Shown piece by piece: positions 10,755 to 20,887 of a DNA stretch of 60,000 bases. Position numbers and translations under genes: made by a program. This DNA comes from Symsagittifera roscoffensis (taxonomy: Eukaryota; Xenacoelomorpha; Acoela; Convolutidae). Location: assembly GCF_963678635.1 (NCBI RefSeq), contig NC_087062.1:41556395-41616394 (forward strand), read 5' to 3'. The notes under the pieces were generated by a model. The model worked only from the letters and a program-made list of their open reading frames with translations, did no database searches and was not told the origin of the DNA. Every line of letters starts with the position of its first letter. The stretch's first letter is position 1.

Positions 10755-11572
10755 CGGATGACCGAAAGACAAGATGAAAAAAGAGATGGAATTAGAAGAA
10801 TTTAGAAGTTTTAGAACTTCTAAACGACGAAAAAAGAAGAAAACAAAGGAGTGATGAAGAAAAGTTAAAACTCAGAATTGTTTATGTGTGTGAAAAACTC
10901 AAGTGAGAAACCAAGCAACCAAGTTGTAATTGAAAACTGAAACATTAAGTTGAGTTTTGAAATTGTTTCATTTATAGATTTGCATTTTAATTTTAGTTGA
11001 AGTGGCTTTAGAGACACTCACTTACTATTTATTTAGGAAGGCTTAAGTGAAGGAGTATATTTAAATATTCCAGCCTGCATGTATGTTTTTAATCAGCTAG
11101 GAGAACTGATCACTTTGTGGTGACATGGAAGGCTTGAGTAATCTCTCGAAGAGGGAGATTGTTTCATTGTTCTTTCTAACCACAGAGTTTCTTAGTTTTA
11201 ATATTCAGGACAATAACAAGCAAGATTTCCGAAGGGAAAAGCGTAGTAGGATAATTTTAGCTTGTTGGTTGGCAGGACTGTCCTGCAAGCCAACACCTTT
11301 TAAATCTAAGAGAAAAAGTTTTAATCGGGACATTGACATTGGAAGTCAGAAAATATGTTTTATCTTAAGTCATATCCTCAATGTGCAGATAAATGAGAGA
11401 ATTTGAAGGCTATAGTGATGTAGTATGATGCCATTTATATTCTGCAGTGAGTCGATGTGACGTGGATAAAAGTAATTTCGTGCATTTTGTAAATTCTGTT
11501 CGATGACACTGTGACCATTTTACGAATATTGCGTGATTCAATGAGGACATTGACCGGACTGTCCGGGGAGTA
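10755..11572 (+). other. 3' non-coding region of element I, possible polypurine tract and LTR start
   Basis: No coding frame is supported. At 11,147-11,158 a purine-rich run (GAAGAGGGAGA) is followed by TG (TGTTTCATTG), the usual arrangement of a polypurine tract before a 3' LTR. The LTR partner is outside the window, so this cannot be confirmed. The DNA element at 11,573 may have inserted in this LTR. The sequence GTCCGGGGAG directly before 11,573 recurs in the pol linker (3,508, 3,570) and at 6,130. Confidence 0.35.
11264..11294. repeat. Near-perfect palindrome
   Basis: TTGGTTGGCAGGAC is followed at once by its near complement TCCTGCAAGCCAACA. It would form a hairpin with a stem of about 13 bp in RNA. 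It lies in the presumed 3' LTR of element I, so it may be an LTR hairpin or a small insertion. Confidence 0.6.
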
Positions 11573-12491
11573 TGTGACATTCGACCAGAATGTGAAAAAT
11601 GCAATCTCTGCAGAATTCGAATTTTTAGCAGCGAGCCTTCCGGATTGGTGATTATTAAGAACTAAGAACTTTATAGGAACGATTGGCCAGACGGTGAGGG
11701 CTGGAATATTCTGGTATTTTAAAATTTCAGAAATTCGAATTATGACGTCATATTTCTGAGAAACGTCGGAAACGGCCATTTTGGCTAAAACAAGAAAGAA
11801 AAACAGAACAACATTAGCTGCGCTAACAACAACTACAAAATCGAGATTGGAAAACGACAACGAGTTACAGAGTAACAGAGAACACTCCGAGTTGCAACTA
11901 TTGTGCCGCTACAATAGTTGCAAGGCCGTTGCGAACAACGGTGAAGGGTGAAGGACGGCCTTCCGGATTAAGAAGAAATCAGGATTAACCAGCTTGATCC
12001 AGCAGATTTGTCAATCCGGAGGGGTAAAGGAACTGAAACTTTTATCCTGTTACATAAATTTTTAGCTTCCTGTCATGTCCTGACTTGAATTTAATTAACA
12101 TCTAGATTCATTTTGATAAGAATGAGAAGCTAGGAGTTGGGGGAAAGGGTTGATCCATCTTCGATGGAGATGATGATTTTTATCTACTGAACAAAAACAA
12201 TAGTAATATAATAAGTAGTAGCCCTGTTTTTAGGAGTGACCTCGTGGTCTGGGGATACTGAGACCCAGCCATGAGCTCACTATTTTTGCATGTAATCTAA
12301 TTAATTTGAGTGTTTTGACCGAAGCCGAAAGCAGTAACGTTTTTGTCGACCCGATGTTAGAAAGACCACCGAAAAGTACTGGCTTGGTAGAGACGGTGAA
12401 AAGCGTGCAAAGCTCTGTTTAGACGTTAGCCAGTCGTCTTAAGACTTAGTTTTGTCTTCCATCGATATGTATCTTCCGGGCGAATGTTACA
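11573..12491 (-). mobile_element. TIR DNA element copy L (919 bp, non-autonomous)
   Basis: Begins TGTGACATTCGACCAG and ends with the complement of TGTAACATTCGCCCGG, so it has imperfect terminal inverted repeats of about 16 bp. It is a diverged inverted copy of the element at 12,767-13,686; matched blocks include the CAACTATTGTNGCGNCACAATAGTTG palindrome region (near 11,895), the CTTCCGGATT blocks and TGACCTCGTGG (near 12,235). Flanks are GTA on the left and GTG on the right, close to a 3-bp target duplication. No transposase is encoded. The superfamily is not certain. Confidence 0.72.
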
Positions 12492-12766
12492 GTGATTGGG
12501 ACTTTTATGAAATCCTCTCTATCTAAATCATCTTTCTCTCATTCGATCTTCAATAGTAACATCAGCCCTTGCTTTACCAAACTCATTGTGGAACAGAACT
12601 CATGTTATTCCATATCCACCACTAATGATTATGTAGATAACTGGTACGCTCAGATCAATCATGCAATTCTTTTATCATGCGCACATAAAACTAAAAGACG
12701 CCAGCAACTTCCCTGTTATTATTCGTCGCATACAGTTCATTTACTGAATAAGCACCATTCCATATC
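12492..12766 (+). pseudogene. LINE fragment, piece 1 (matches 14,682-14,956)
   Basis: 275 bases that are nearly identical to 14,682-14,956 in the LINE downstream, covering the end of its endonuclease region and the start of its linker. It is cut at exactly the point where the DNA element at 12,767 is inserted, and the remaining 124 bases continue at 13,690. The close identity means this copy is recent. Confidence 0.88.
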
Positions 12767-13686
12767 TGTAACATTTGCCCGGAAAATACATATCAACGGA
12801 AAACAAAACTAAGTCTTAAGACGACTGGCTAACGTCTAAACAGAGCTTTGCATGCTTTTCACAGTCTCTACCAAGCCAGTACTTTTCGGTGGACTTTTCT
12901 AACATCGGGTCGACAAAACGTTACTGCTTTCGGCTTCGGTCAAAACACTCAAATTAACTTAATTACATGCAGAAATAGTGAGCTCATGGCTGGGTCTCAG
13001 TATCCCCAGACCACGAGGTCACTCCTAAAAACAGGGCTACTACTTATTATATTACTATTGTTTTTGTTCAGTAGATAAAAATCATCATCTCCATCGAAGA
13101 TGGATCAACCATTTCCCCCAACTCCTAGCTTCTCATCCTTATCAAAATGAATCCAGTTGTTAATTAAATTCAAATCAGGACATGACAAGAAGCTAAAAGT
13201 CTATATAAAAGAATAAAAGTCTCAGTTCCGAAACCCTTCCGGATTCTTGAATCCACTGAATCAAGCTCGTTAATCTTGATTTTTTCTTAATCCGGAAGGC
13301 TGTCCTCCACCCTTCACCGTTGTCTGCAACAGCCTTGCAACTATTGTAGCGACACAATAGTTGCAACTCGGAGTGTTCACTGCTATTCCTGCAATCTGCT
13401 ATTGTTTTTTCTCACAATTTTCGTACTTATCGTCCGCGCAACTAATGTTGTTCTGTTTTTCTTAGTTCTTTTTGCTAAAATGGCCGTTTCTGACGTTTCT
13501 CAGAAATGTTACGTAATCACTTCGAAAATTTAAAAATTAGCAATTCCCGAATCCTTTAACCTTCACGTTTTGTTCAATCGTTCAAATAACGTTCTTAATT
13601 CTTAATAATCACCAATACGGAAGGCTCGCTGCTAAAATTCGAATTTTGCAGAGATTGCATTTTGGCCATTCTGGTCGAATGTCACA
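12767..13686 (+). mobile_element. TIR DNA element copy R (920 bp, non-autonomous)
   Basis: Opposite orientation to copy L. It starts TGTAACATTTGCCCGG and ends GGTCGAATGTCACA. The insertion site is exact: the LINE sequence CATATC-TAAACGG is split and ATC is present on both sides (12,764-12,766 and 13,687-13,689), a 3-bp target-site duplication. No transposase coding is visible; internal palindromes (ACTATTGTAGCGACACAATAGT near 13,335-13,362) are shared with copy L. Confidence 0.8.
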
Positions 13687-13689
13687 ATC

Positions 13690-13813
13690 TAAACGGACAG
13701 CCAACACAAATCATTTAGCTTCGATCCAACAAGACCTTAACAATTCAATCGAGAAGGATAAAACTTGTCTCCTTGAATCTTTAAGACCAAATTCTACCCG
13801 TGATTGCTTTAAA
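13690..13813 (+). pseudogene. LINE fragment, piece 2 (matches 14,957-15,080)
   Basis: 124 bases nearly identical to 14,957-15,080, continuing piece 1 after the DNA element insertion. Together the two pieces are a 399-bp copy of an internal LINE segment, without either LINE end, so it did not arrive by ordinary target-primed reverse transcription with a 3' tail. Confidence 0.88.
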
Positions 13814-13848
13814 CTGAATGTGAAGAAAAGTGAGGTTACAGCATTTGA

Positions 13849-14112
13849 CCGAACAAGACACTGATTCAGTAGCGGAAGAAACTAAATTTATAGGCGCAGG
13901 ATGGGTGAGCAAATAGTTTGGCAGGTTGAAAAGGGCTTTTTTTCTTTTATTTTTTTTCATAACACAATAATCAGAAGGTCGAAAGTATCATAGTAACGGA
14001 GGATACAATCAGGAGTTCCTTCATCACACTATCCAGTCAAAATCCTCGGAATTTTCTAGATAAGGAAATGATAATGATAAAAAGTAGATGCTTAGGGTTG
14101 ATGTGTTTAAAA
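13849..14112 (+). repeat. Left arm of a 0.26-kb inverted repeat enclosing a LINE
   Basis: This block starts CCGAACAAGACACTG and is repeated in inverse orientation at 17,443-17,705. Match is nearly continuous through GTAGATGCTTAGGG to ATGTGTTTAA. It contains a T-rich run and no coding. With its partner it gives a 3.86-kb foldback structure. Confidence 0.85.
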
Positions 14113-16822
14113 TTAAACTTGATACGGGTTACGTCTCCCTATTCGGTTATTGCTCGAAAAGACCGCACTTCTGGAGAACACGGAGGTGTTCTCATTGCTA
14201 CAAAAAATAGTTTTGCTCTAAATTATTTAATTCTATCATACGATGCAGATTACTGCATCGGACTTTCAATATATTCGGATGCAGTTAATCATATTTTCCT
14301 CCTTATTTACAACCCCCCCCCCCCCCCGCTTCGTCGCAGTTCCGGATACCTGCCAAAATGCTTACTGATTCAATACGTTATTTTAACTCCAAATTGATTA
14401 ATGGTTCTAGTTCGTACACAATCTTAGGTGACCTAAATCTGCCTGATATCTGTTGGGCATCTTCTGATGGAGGCTGTGATTACTCAAATATGTTTCTAGA
14501 GGTTATTGAGGATCATAGCTTAATGCCCCTTGTATATGAACCCACACATCGCTCAGGCAACCTTCTTGATATCATTTTAACTTCGCACACAGAATTGTTC
14601 ACTGCAGTTGTAAATGAAAAGCTTTACTCAGACCATTTTCCTTTATTTGCTTTTTTTACCATTCCTGAAGCAGCGCCTACTGTGATTGGGAATTTTATGA
14701 AATCCTCTCTATCTAAATCATCTTTCTCTCATTCGATCTTCAATAGTAACATCAGCCCTTGCTTTACCAAACTCATTGTGGAACAAAACTCATGTTATTC
14801 CATATCCACCACTAATGATTATGTAGATACCTGGTACGCTCAGATCAATCATGCAATTCTTTTATCATGCGCACATAAAACTAAAAGACGCCTGCGTCTT
14901 CCCTGTTATTATTCGTCGCATACAGTTCATTTACTGAATAAGCACCATTCCATATCTAAACGGACAGCCAACACAAATCATTTAGCTTCGATCCAACAAG
15001 ACCTTAACAATTCAATCGAGAAGGATAAAACTTGTCTCCTTGAATCTTTAAGACCAAATTCTACCCGTGATTGCTTTAAATACCTTCGATCTTTTACCAA
15101 AAGGAAACTACCAAACCAAATGCACTGGATAAATAGAAAAGCATCCACTTCTATTGAAATAGCCTTTCTTTTGAACGATTACTTCTGTTCAGTGTTTCTA
15201 GAAAAGCACGAAATTCAAATCCTACAACCCGAAAAACCCACCATTTTTCTATCCGATCTCCATGTCAACCTTAAAAAGGTCGAGAGACCTCTCGAATTTG
15301 CTAAAACTTCTTGTATTACCAACGACCGCCTCCCAACCTTTATTCTTAACTGCTGCAGTGAATTAATATCTTCTCTAGTCGTGCAGCTCTTTGTCAAGGT
15401 TTTGGAAACAAAAACGTGGCCAGAACTTTGGAAATGTGCGTTTATTACGCCAATTCTTAAATCTAGTAATCCCGAAAATGTTGAAAATTATAGCCCGATT
15501 AGCATATTGCCTCAATTATTGATTAGTCTGGAGAGAATGATCTTCGATTTCATTTATCCTAAAATTCGGGCTAAAGTTACACCTGCTCAACATGGTTTTA
15601 TGACCAAGCGATCGACTGTTACTCAGCTTCTTGAATACCTAGATCAGATTTATAACGACGTCGAGGCAAAAAACGAATGTCTTTCTGTGTACTTCGGTTT
15701 TCGCAAGGCTTTTGATCAAGTTTCTCATCATATACTTATTTCGAAACTTGGTAATTTAGGCTTTGACATTAGCTTTCTTGAAATTTTTGCTTCCTATCTC
15801 ACAAACCGCACGCAAATTGTCTTAATTAACAATGAAGCATCTCCAAAAGGCCATGTAACAAGTGGTGTTCCGCAAGGAAGTGTACTCGGCCCTTTGCTAT
15901 TTATACTCTTCATTAATGACATGCTAGCTGTCTTGAAAACTTCTAATTGCTTTCTGTTTGCTGATTACAGCAAACTCTATTCAAAATATGACTTTCCTTA
16001 GTTCAAATAGACATTGATCTTCTTATCAATTGGACGCTTGAAAACGAAATGACATTTAATTCTGATAAATGCAAAAATATTTGTTTTAACTCAACTTCCA
16101 CCAAATCTACTCTTTGCCTTAATGATTACCCAATTCCGTCAGTTTCATCTATCAAAGATCTCGGAGTAACGATATCTAGTGTTTCAAAGTGGGATATCTA
16201 CATTAAAACCAAACTGGTCGCAGTTAACAAAGCTTTCCATTTCTTAAAACGTTCACTCCCTTATGGAGTATCCATAAGAACCAAATTCAAATATTACCAG
16301 CTGTGTATTATGAGTATTTTATTATACGGTAGTCAGGTCTGGTTTCCATCTTTAACATATCGCCGCAAACTAGAATTATTTAACAGAAAATGTTTGAAAT
16401 GGGTAACGGGAGTGAACGACTATACAGAACAACTTAGAAAAACGAATTCCTTGCCAATTTCCTTCACTATAGCTTTACATGATATGTGTTTTCTTAATCG
16501 ATTCCTGACTGATCAATTTGTTTTCGACCTTTACAGATACATAAATTTTACCTTTGCAGCTAAAGACCTTCGCAATAGCTCACGCCCTAAGCTTTCAACA
16601 ACCCAGAATTGTCGACTCCTCTTTACAGAGCAATTTTTGTTCTATCGCGTCTGTCGGTATGCCAACTTGATTTCAGCAAACAACATAGCCGACATTTTCT
16701 CATCGCCTGAAACTTTCAAAGCAAAATTGAAAATCTATCTGAAAAATAGAATTGATATGTTCAACTTAAACAACTCTTGCTCAATGCTACTTTGTTGCCA
16801 TTGCATAAATTGCCGTTCGTGA
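14113..16822 (+). pseudogene. LINE ORF2 remnant: endonuclease, reverse transcriptase, C-terminal domain
   Basis: Three frames in series. 14,113-14,312 encodes an APE endonuclease piece (DRTSGEHGGVLIATK); a run of 15 C at 14,313-14,327 shifts the frame; 14,340-16,001 holds the endonuclease end (GDLNLPDICW, YSDHFPLFAFF), linker and RT (WKCAFITPILK, AQHGFMTKRSTVTQL, GVPQGSVLGPLLFILFIND); another shift near 16,000 leads to 16,010-16,822 (thumb and C-terminal region, DLGVTISS, LYGSQVW). The RT is catalytically dead: the motif A Asp is Gly (YFGFRKAFD) and the catalytic box FADD reads FADY. The intact protein would nick DNA and copy its RNA at the target. Confidence 0.88.
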
Positions 16823-16912
16823 TGTCTTGTGTACATAATCATACCGTTTCTTTTGTTTGATGCCTTTAAATTTTAAAGGGAATAAATTCTTTTAGTAGTA
16901 GTAGTAGTAGTT
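14113..16912 (+). mobile_element. LINE (APE-type non-LTR retrotransposon), 5'-truncated, TAG-repeat tail
   Basis: Plus-strand non-LTR element made of endonuclease remnant, RT and C-terminal domain, ending in a (TAG)n simple repeat at about 16,893-16,911, the usual 3' end of CR1/L2/Jockey-like LINEs. It lacks the start of its endonuclease. It sits inside the inverted arms 13,849-14,112 and 17,443-17,705. Confidence 0.85.
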
Positions 16913-17370
16913 TCTTCGATATGTTAAAGGTATGAAAAATCTATCCTATCCTATTGTGAATCTATCATCGCTGGAATACAGAAGGAAAAGAGGGACAATG
17001 ATAGAAATGTATAAAGTCTGCTATGGCTTTTATGATAGGAATGCCACTGTGGGACTATTCGAGCGGAATGATAGGGATTCTAGAGGTAACGCATGTAAAG
17101 TAGTAATATGTAAAGCAAATCTAGAAATGCGAAAAAATTTCTTCACGATAAGAGCACCTCTCGACTGGAACAATCTGCCACAGGAAACAGTGCAAAGCAA
17201 GAATATTGACGAATTCAAGTGGAAACTGGACAAACATTGGAAAGCGATTGGAACTGACATGTACGAATTCGAACGGAGATAGGAAAAAAATATTTGAAAT
17301 AACCACAAGAGGCACTGCCTAATGGTCATAAAAAACTTGACTTGACTTGACTTGACTTGACTTGACTTGA
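16913..17370 (+). pseudogene. 3' end of a second LINE with (CTTGA)n tail
   Basis: Frame 16,932-17,282 encodes the conserved C-terminal end of a CR1/L2/Jockey-like LINE protein: LEYRRKRGTMIEMYKVCYG, then NACKVVICKANLEMRKNFF, TIRAPLDWNNLPQE and FKWKLDKHW. It ends 48 bases before a (CTTGA)n run at 17,336-17,370, the 3' tail. It begins right after the (TAG)n tail of the LINE before it, so two LINE ends of different families are joined in tandem. Strong 5' truncation leaves only about 115 residues. Confidence 0.82.
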
Positions 17371-17442
17371 TATGAACACGCAACTCGACACGTTGCATAA
17401 ATGTATAAAATCGGTGAGTGACAGCGTTCATATGTGTGTGGT

Positions 17443-17705
17443 TTTTAAACACATCAACCCTAAGCATCTACTTTTTATCATTATCATTTCCTTATCTAGA
17501 AAATTCCGAGGATTTTGACTGGATAGTGTGATGAAGGAACTCCTGATTGTATCCTCGGTTACTATGATACTTTCGACCTTCTGATTATCGTGTTAAGAAA
17601 AAAACATAAGAAAAAAAGCCCTTTTCAACCTGCCAAACTATTTGCTCATCCATCCTGCGCCTATAAATGTAGTTTCTTCCGCTACTGAATCAGTGTCTTG
17701 TTCGG
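17443..17705 (-). repeat. Right arm of the 0.26-kb inverted repeat
   Basis: Inverse complement of 13,849-14,112, ending CAGTGTCTTGTTCGG. The two arms differ by a few bases and small length changes in the A-run. No clear target-site duplication is seen outside the arms. Confidence 0.85.
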
Positions 17706-18578
17706 AACCGCCTCGGTTCTGAAATAAAAAGAAAAATGACTGAGGCGGTTCTGAAATAAAAACGAAGACCAAATAATATTAACACTTCTTACAGGGTGAT
17801 CATCAACATCAATCACATCATCTGCCATCTGAAAATGGAAACGTCAAATAAAAAAATGAAATTTTTTTTTGTTTGAAAAAAAATATACATCATTAATTAA
17901 ATCTTTATTTTTATCAGATTGTCGATCTTCCGCCTCGGCTGCGGCCGTTCCGGCCTTACAAACAGAGCCTACTAGGGGCTAGAGAGTCAACTACTGTTAC
18001 ATTCCACAGGAGCTGCCTATCAACAGCCCATAGGACACGCGTCAAACCTCTGGTCGCTTCTGATCTGTTCTGTGGAGGTGTCGTCGCTCTAGAACAGAAG
18101 GAATGTTAGCGGAGGCAAGACTTAGCTTTATAAAGGCTTTCAAGTTCGAATGCCTAGAGAATCTCCCTGCACTTTTCAGACAAAATTGGCCATGTCATCC
18201 ATCTTCGGTTGCATGTTTTCAGCAAACCCACCTAGATTTTTCACAAACTTTTGAACCTAGGCGGAATCCAATTGCAATTCTAAGCTGCTGATTCGACAAT
18301 TTCAATTTTAGATTTTTACACGGTAAGTCATTCAAATATTGCGATCCCAAACTCGTCCTGCTAAGCATTGATACTTTTTAAATCAGTAGGTTCTAGTTTC
18401 AAAATAATTTAGAGAGATTTCTATTTCAAAAATGAGTTCCGTTCATTTTTTTTGAGTTTTGTTTACCGGAGCTACTTCACATTTTGCTGAATCAAACCAA
18501 ATTTCTAATGCATCCTTATATGTTCCATCCTCGTGCTCCAAATCAAAAATCTCAATTATAATATAGGAAAATTAAAAT
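17706..18578. other. No gene seen; short inverted repeat at the left end
   Basis: At 17,703-17,757 GAACCGCCTC and its exact complement GAGGCGGTTC form a 10-bp stem, and the phrase GGTTCTGAAATAAAAA occurs twice in direct orientation. The rest is AT-rich with only short frames that resemble nothing known. Confidence 0.5.
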
Positions 18579-18640
18579 GTTAATTCAAACGTTTTCGCAC
18601 ATTTTGTGCATCATCAGGATTAAAAGTTTTTACAATATTT
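18575..18640 (-). ncRNA. Hammerhead-ribozyme-like motif in the PLE pseudo-LTR
   Basis: On the minus strand the core CTGATGA (plus 18,611-18,617) is followed by a 4-bp stem-loop GCAC-AAAAT-GTGC and then GAAA (plus 18,593-18,596), the order of the hammerhead core, stem II and GAAA. A short self-complementary AACGTT follows (stem III position) and the flanks TTAATC and GAATTAA can pair as stem I with one bulge. One extra U lies between CTGATGA and stem II, which is not canonical. Hammerhead motifs are known in PLE pseudo-LTRs, which supports the call. Self-cleavage is not shown. Confidence 0.55.
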
Positions 18641-18942
18641 ACAAAACGATCAAAGATCTGAAAAATGAGAAACATGTCTAAAAAGGCTCTAAAAGTTTTT
18701 TACCAAATAAATTTAAACAACTTTGAATACAATATAATTGCGTAATCATGAATAACATTTTCCGGTAAATTATGAGATTTTTTTGTTTTTTGTTCTTTCA
18801 TGATTATAAAATTTCAATTTGGGTATACTTTTGATTCTGACATGTCAGTTTTTTGACTTTTAGCCATGTTATACATAAACCATAATTTTAGTGTTAATTC
18901 CCGGCGCCTGAATTCATCGCGTGTGTTGATCTTCGGCCTCTC
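18579..18942 (-). repeat. PLE pseudo-LTR, downstream copy
   Basis: Direct repeat of 22,359-22,724. It covers the 3' end of the GIY-YIG frame and the non-coding segment with the hammerhead-like motif. Differences are scattered substitutions and small indels. Confidence 0.8.
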
Positions 18943-19347
18943 CCTCCAAATATGCAAAGCCTCTAGTGTCAGTAGCTTATGATTGTTGGCTGTTTGGTCT
19001 ATAATCTCTGGTTTCAGCTCAGCAGTACCGCCTACCTCCTTTTTACATTCTAACAAGTGTTGCCCTAATGGGGAGTCCCCTTTGCGGTGTTCATCGACCC
19101 TCGTGGCTAAACGTCGGACTGTCTGGCCGACATAGGTGGAGTTACATCCACTATATGTAAGCTTGTACACCACTTTGGATCTAAGTTCACGAGCAAAGGA
19201 AGTTTTGAGGGATGGCAAGCATGTTTTCAATTTTCTTGTTGGAAAAATTATTTGTGCCCTTATATTAGCCGAACCTTTGCAGCTAACAGCTGAGATGGAT
19301 TGCCTCGATATTGCATTGTAAGAAGGGGTGGTGAGTCTTTCAACCAT
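18814..19347 (-). pseudogene. PLE GIY-YIG endonuclease domain
   Basis: Frame of 177 residues. The domain spans about residues 57-150: KVVYKLTYSGC (the GIY strand as VVYKL), TYVGQTVRRL (YIG strand and catalytic Arg region), VDEHRKG and LLTLEALHIWRERPKIN (catalytic Glu region). PLEs usually have Cys before the SGC here (CxxC); this copy has Tyr. The C-terminal segment is repeated in the upstream pseudo-LTR. It would nick target DNA and prime reverse transcription. Confidence 0.85.
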
Positions 19348-19378
19348 TTATCATTTCTCGGTTCTGATGCCTTCACCT

Positions 19379-20887
19379 CTAAATTTTTCTTTTTTCAAAC
19401 ACTACCCTGTCAGACCAATTTTTCGAATATTGATTTTCAATCCATTGCTTCCGATTTTTTTCCAATGCCTGGTCAAAATCCTCCCATGTTGAGGTACTTC
19501 TGAAAACCCTATGAACCGTCCCTTCAATAACGTTTCTTTTGTACTGCAAAGGTGCGCAGCCTCTGAAATTTAGAAAGGTTCCGGTATCAGTGGGTTTTTG
19601 GTACCAACCACATGTGACCTTTTGTTGCTGAATCCATGTTGACATTTAATTCCAAAAAGACCAAATTACCGTTACTATCAAGTTCTTCTATGATGAACTG
19701 CAAGTTTGGATGCAACTTTTTGGCAGCCTCGAGAACTACCCAGGATCGCCCTTGACCGTTCTAACTATGTCGTCCACATATCTTAAAAAGCTTCGACTCC
19801 ATTCACAGTCGGATCTGCTTCCTGTTGTTTTTTGCAAGTCATGCAATACCATACTGTTTCAGCGATGTCTGCGTATTCGGATTCCGATATGTTACCACAC
19901 CCTAAGATGTACCAATTTAAACAAATTTCGCATTCTACCCCTTTTGTCCGATATGTCACCTTTTCCTGACATCTAGGGCACACGTCCTTGTTACCCTCAC
20001 TTAGCACAGTCAATTTTGGTACTTCTTTTTTTAATGCAGGTTCGTATTCTTTGAGTCACAAATTGGCCAATATTACTGCAAGGGAGGCGACATTGCTAAA
20101 CCGTCTTTTTGTACATACCACAAACCATTGCATTTAAAATGTACCTTTCAGACAGCGAGATGTCACTACCAAATTCAGTAGTTTTTTCATTGTCTTGCGA
20201 GATGTTTCAGGAGGGTTGACTTGCTCATATAATCTCCTCAGGGCTATTTCAACCGCTTCCTTGAGCGGGGATTAGTGTACAAAATCTTTACATCAAGGAG
20301 ATTATACTCTCGTCAGAGTCCAACTCAGTTTTCTCCAAGATCTCCCTTGCCATTTGAGTGTTCGTTTCTATGTTTGCCCCCTCAATTTCATCAAAGTACT
20401 TTGCCAATAATTTATTTAGGTTGTCGTATGAGCTACCAGGTAAAGAAAGGACGGGACGAAGTGGTGTGCCTAATTTGTGTACTTTTTCTAATCCATACAG
20501 CCTAGCCGGCTGCGCTCCCGTTGATCTCAACCTAGTATACAGCGCTTCGCTAATTTCGTCCTTCTTTTTCATGGCGAGTAAATCTTTGTTTATGTCTTTT
20601 TCAATTTTCATAATCACGCTGTCTGTCAAATTTTTTCTCTCACTAAATTGTTCTGCCTGTAATGAATCTTTCAAATTCTTCTCATATGTCTCCTTTTTCT
20701 TTGCACAAAAACCCACCCCTTTATCAAACGGCACTGCCAGAAGACCTTTGTCGTTCAAATACTCTCTGGCTTTTGCAACACCTTTGTCAGAGGGGGTCTT
20801 TTTCACATTCTTAGCATGTCTCTTTGCAGCTGCTTCAATCTCACATAATTTTTCTCCGGGTATTCTATTTAACATCAGTTCAGACAA
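19379..20887 (-). pseudogene. PLE reverse transcriptase, frame-broken
   Basis: In minus-strand order: 20,887-20,288 has the DKG motif (AVPFDKGVGFCAKKKETYEK) and RT fingers (RLYGLEKVHK, LRPVLSLPGSSYDNLNK); about 20,250-20,050 is read in shifting frames with the palm (ALRRLYEQ, then SLAVILAN of motif B); 20,013-19,783 is an inserted zinc finger; the catalytic YVDD with DIVRTVKG is at 19,769-19,780; 19,645-19,379 is the thumb (YQKPTDTGTFLNF, RVFRSTSTWEDF). At least four frame breaks. RT family is firm; telomerase-related PLE RTs share these motifs. Confidence 0.85.
19783..20013 (-). other. PHD-like zinc finger inserted between RT motifs B and C of the PLE
   Basis: The 76-residue stretch contains CPRC, CEIC, NWYILGC and WYCMTC, which is the spacing of a PHD (C4HC3) finger, except that the His of the WxHxxC segment is Ile here. 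It is in the same open frame as the residues following motif B and is followed within 5 codons by the YVDD box, so it is inside the palm. PHD fingers bind histone tails or other proteins; in an RT it might tether the complex to chromatin. Whether the insertion is typical for a PLE subgroup I cannot check. Confidence 0.75.

Larger units (their letters stand above)
1..11572 (+). mobile_element. Ty3/Gypsy-type LTR retroelement I with macrodomain and two extra ORFs (5' end outside window)
   Basis: Plus-strand series of coding blocks in the order retropepsin, RT, RNase H, integrase, macrodomain, ORF A, ORF B. Protease-RT-RNase H-integrase is the Ty3/Gypsy order. The 5' LTR and most of gag lie left of the window. 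The right boundary is set by a DNA element that begins at 11,573; no LTR pair can be matched, so this boundary and the inclusion of ORFs A and B are inferences from position, strand and spacing. The copy is dead: a pol frameshift near 1,770, an inverted integrase core (4,496-4,891), a frame change near 5,850 and in-frame TAG codons. A decayed relative lies at 28.4-31.9 kb. Confidence 0.75.
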
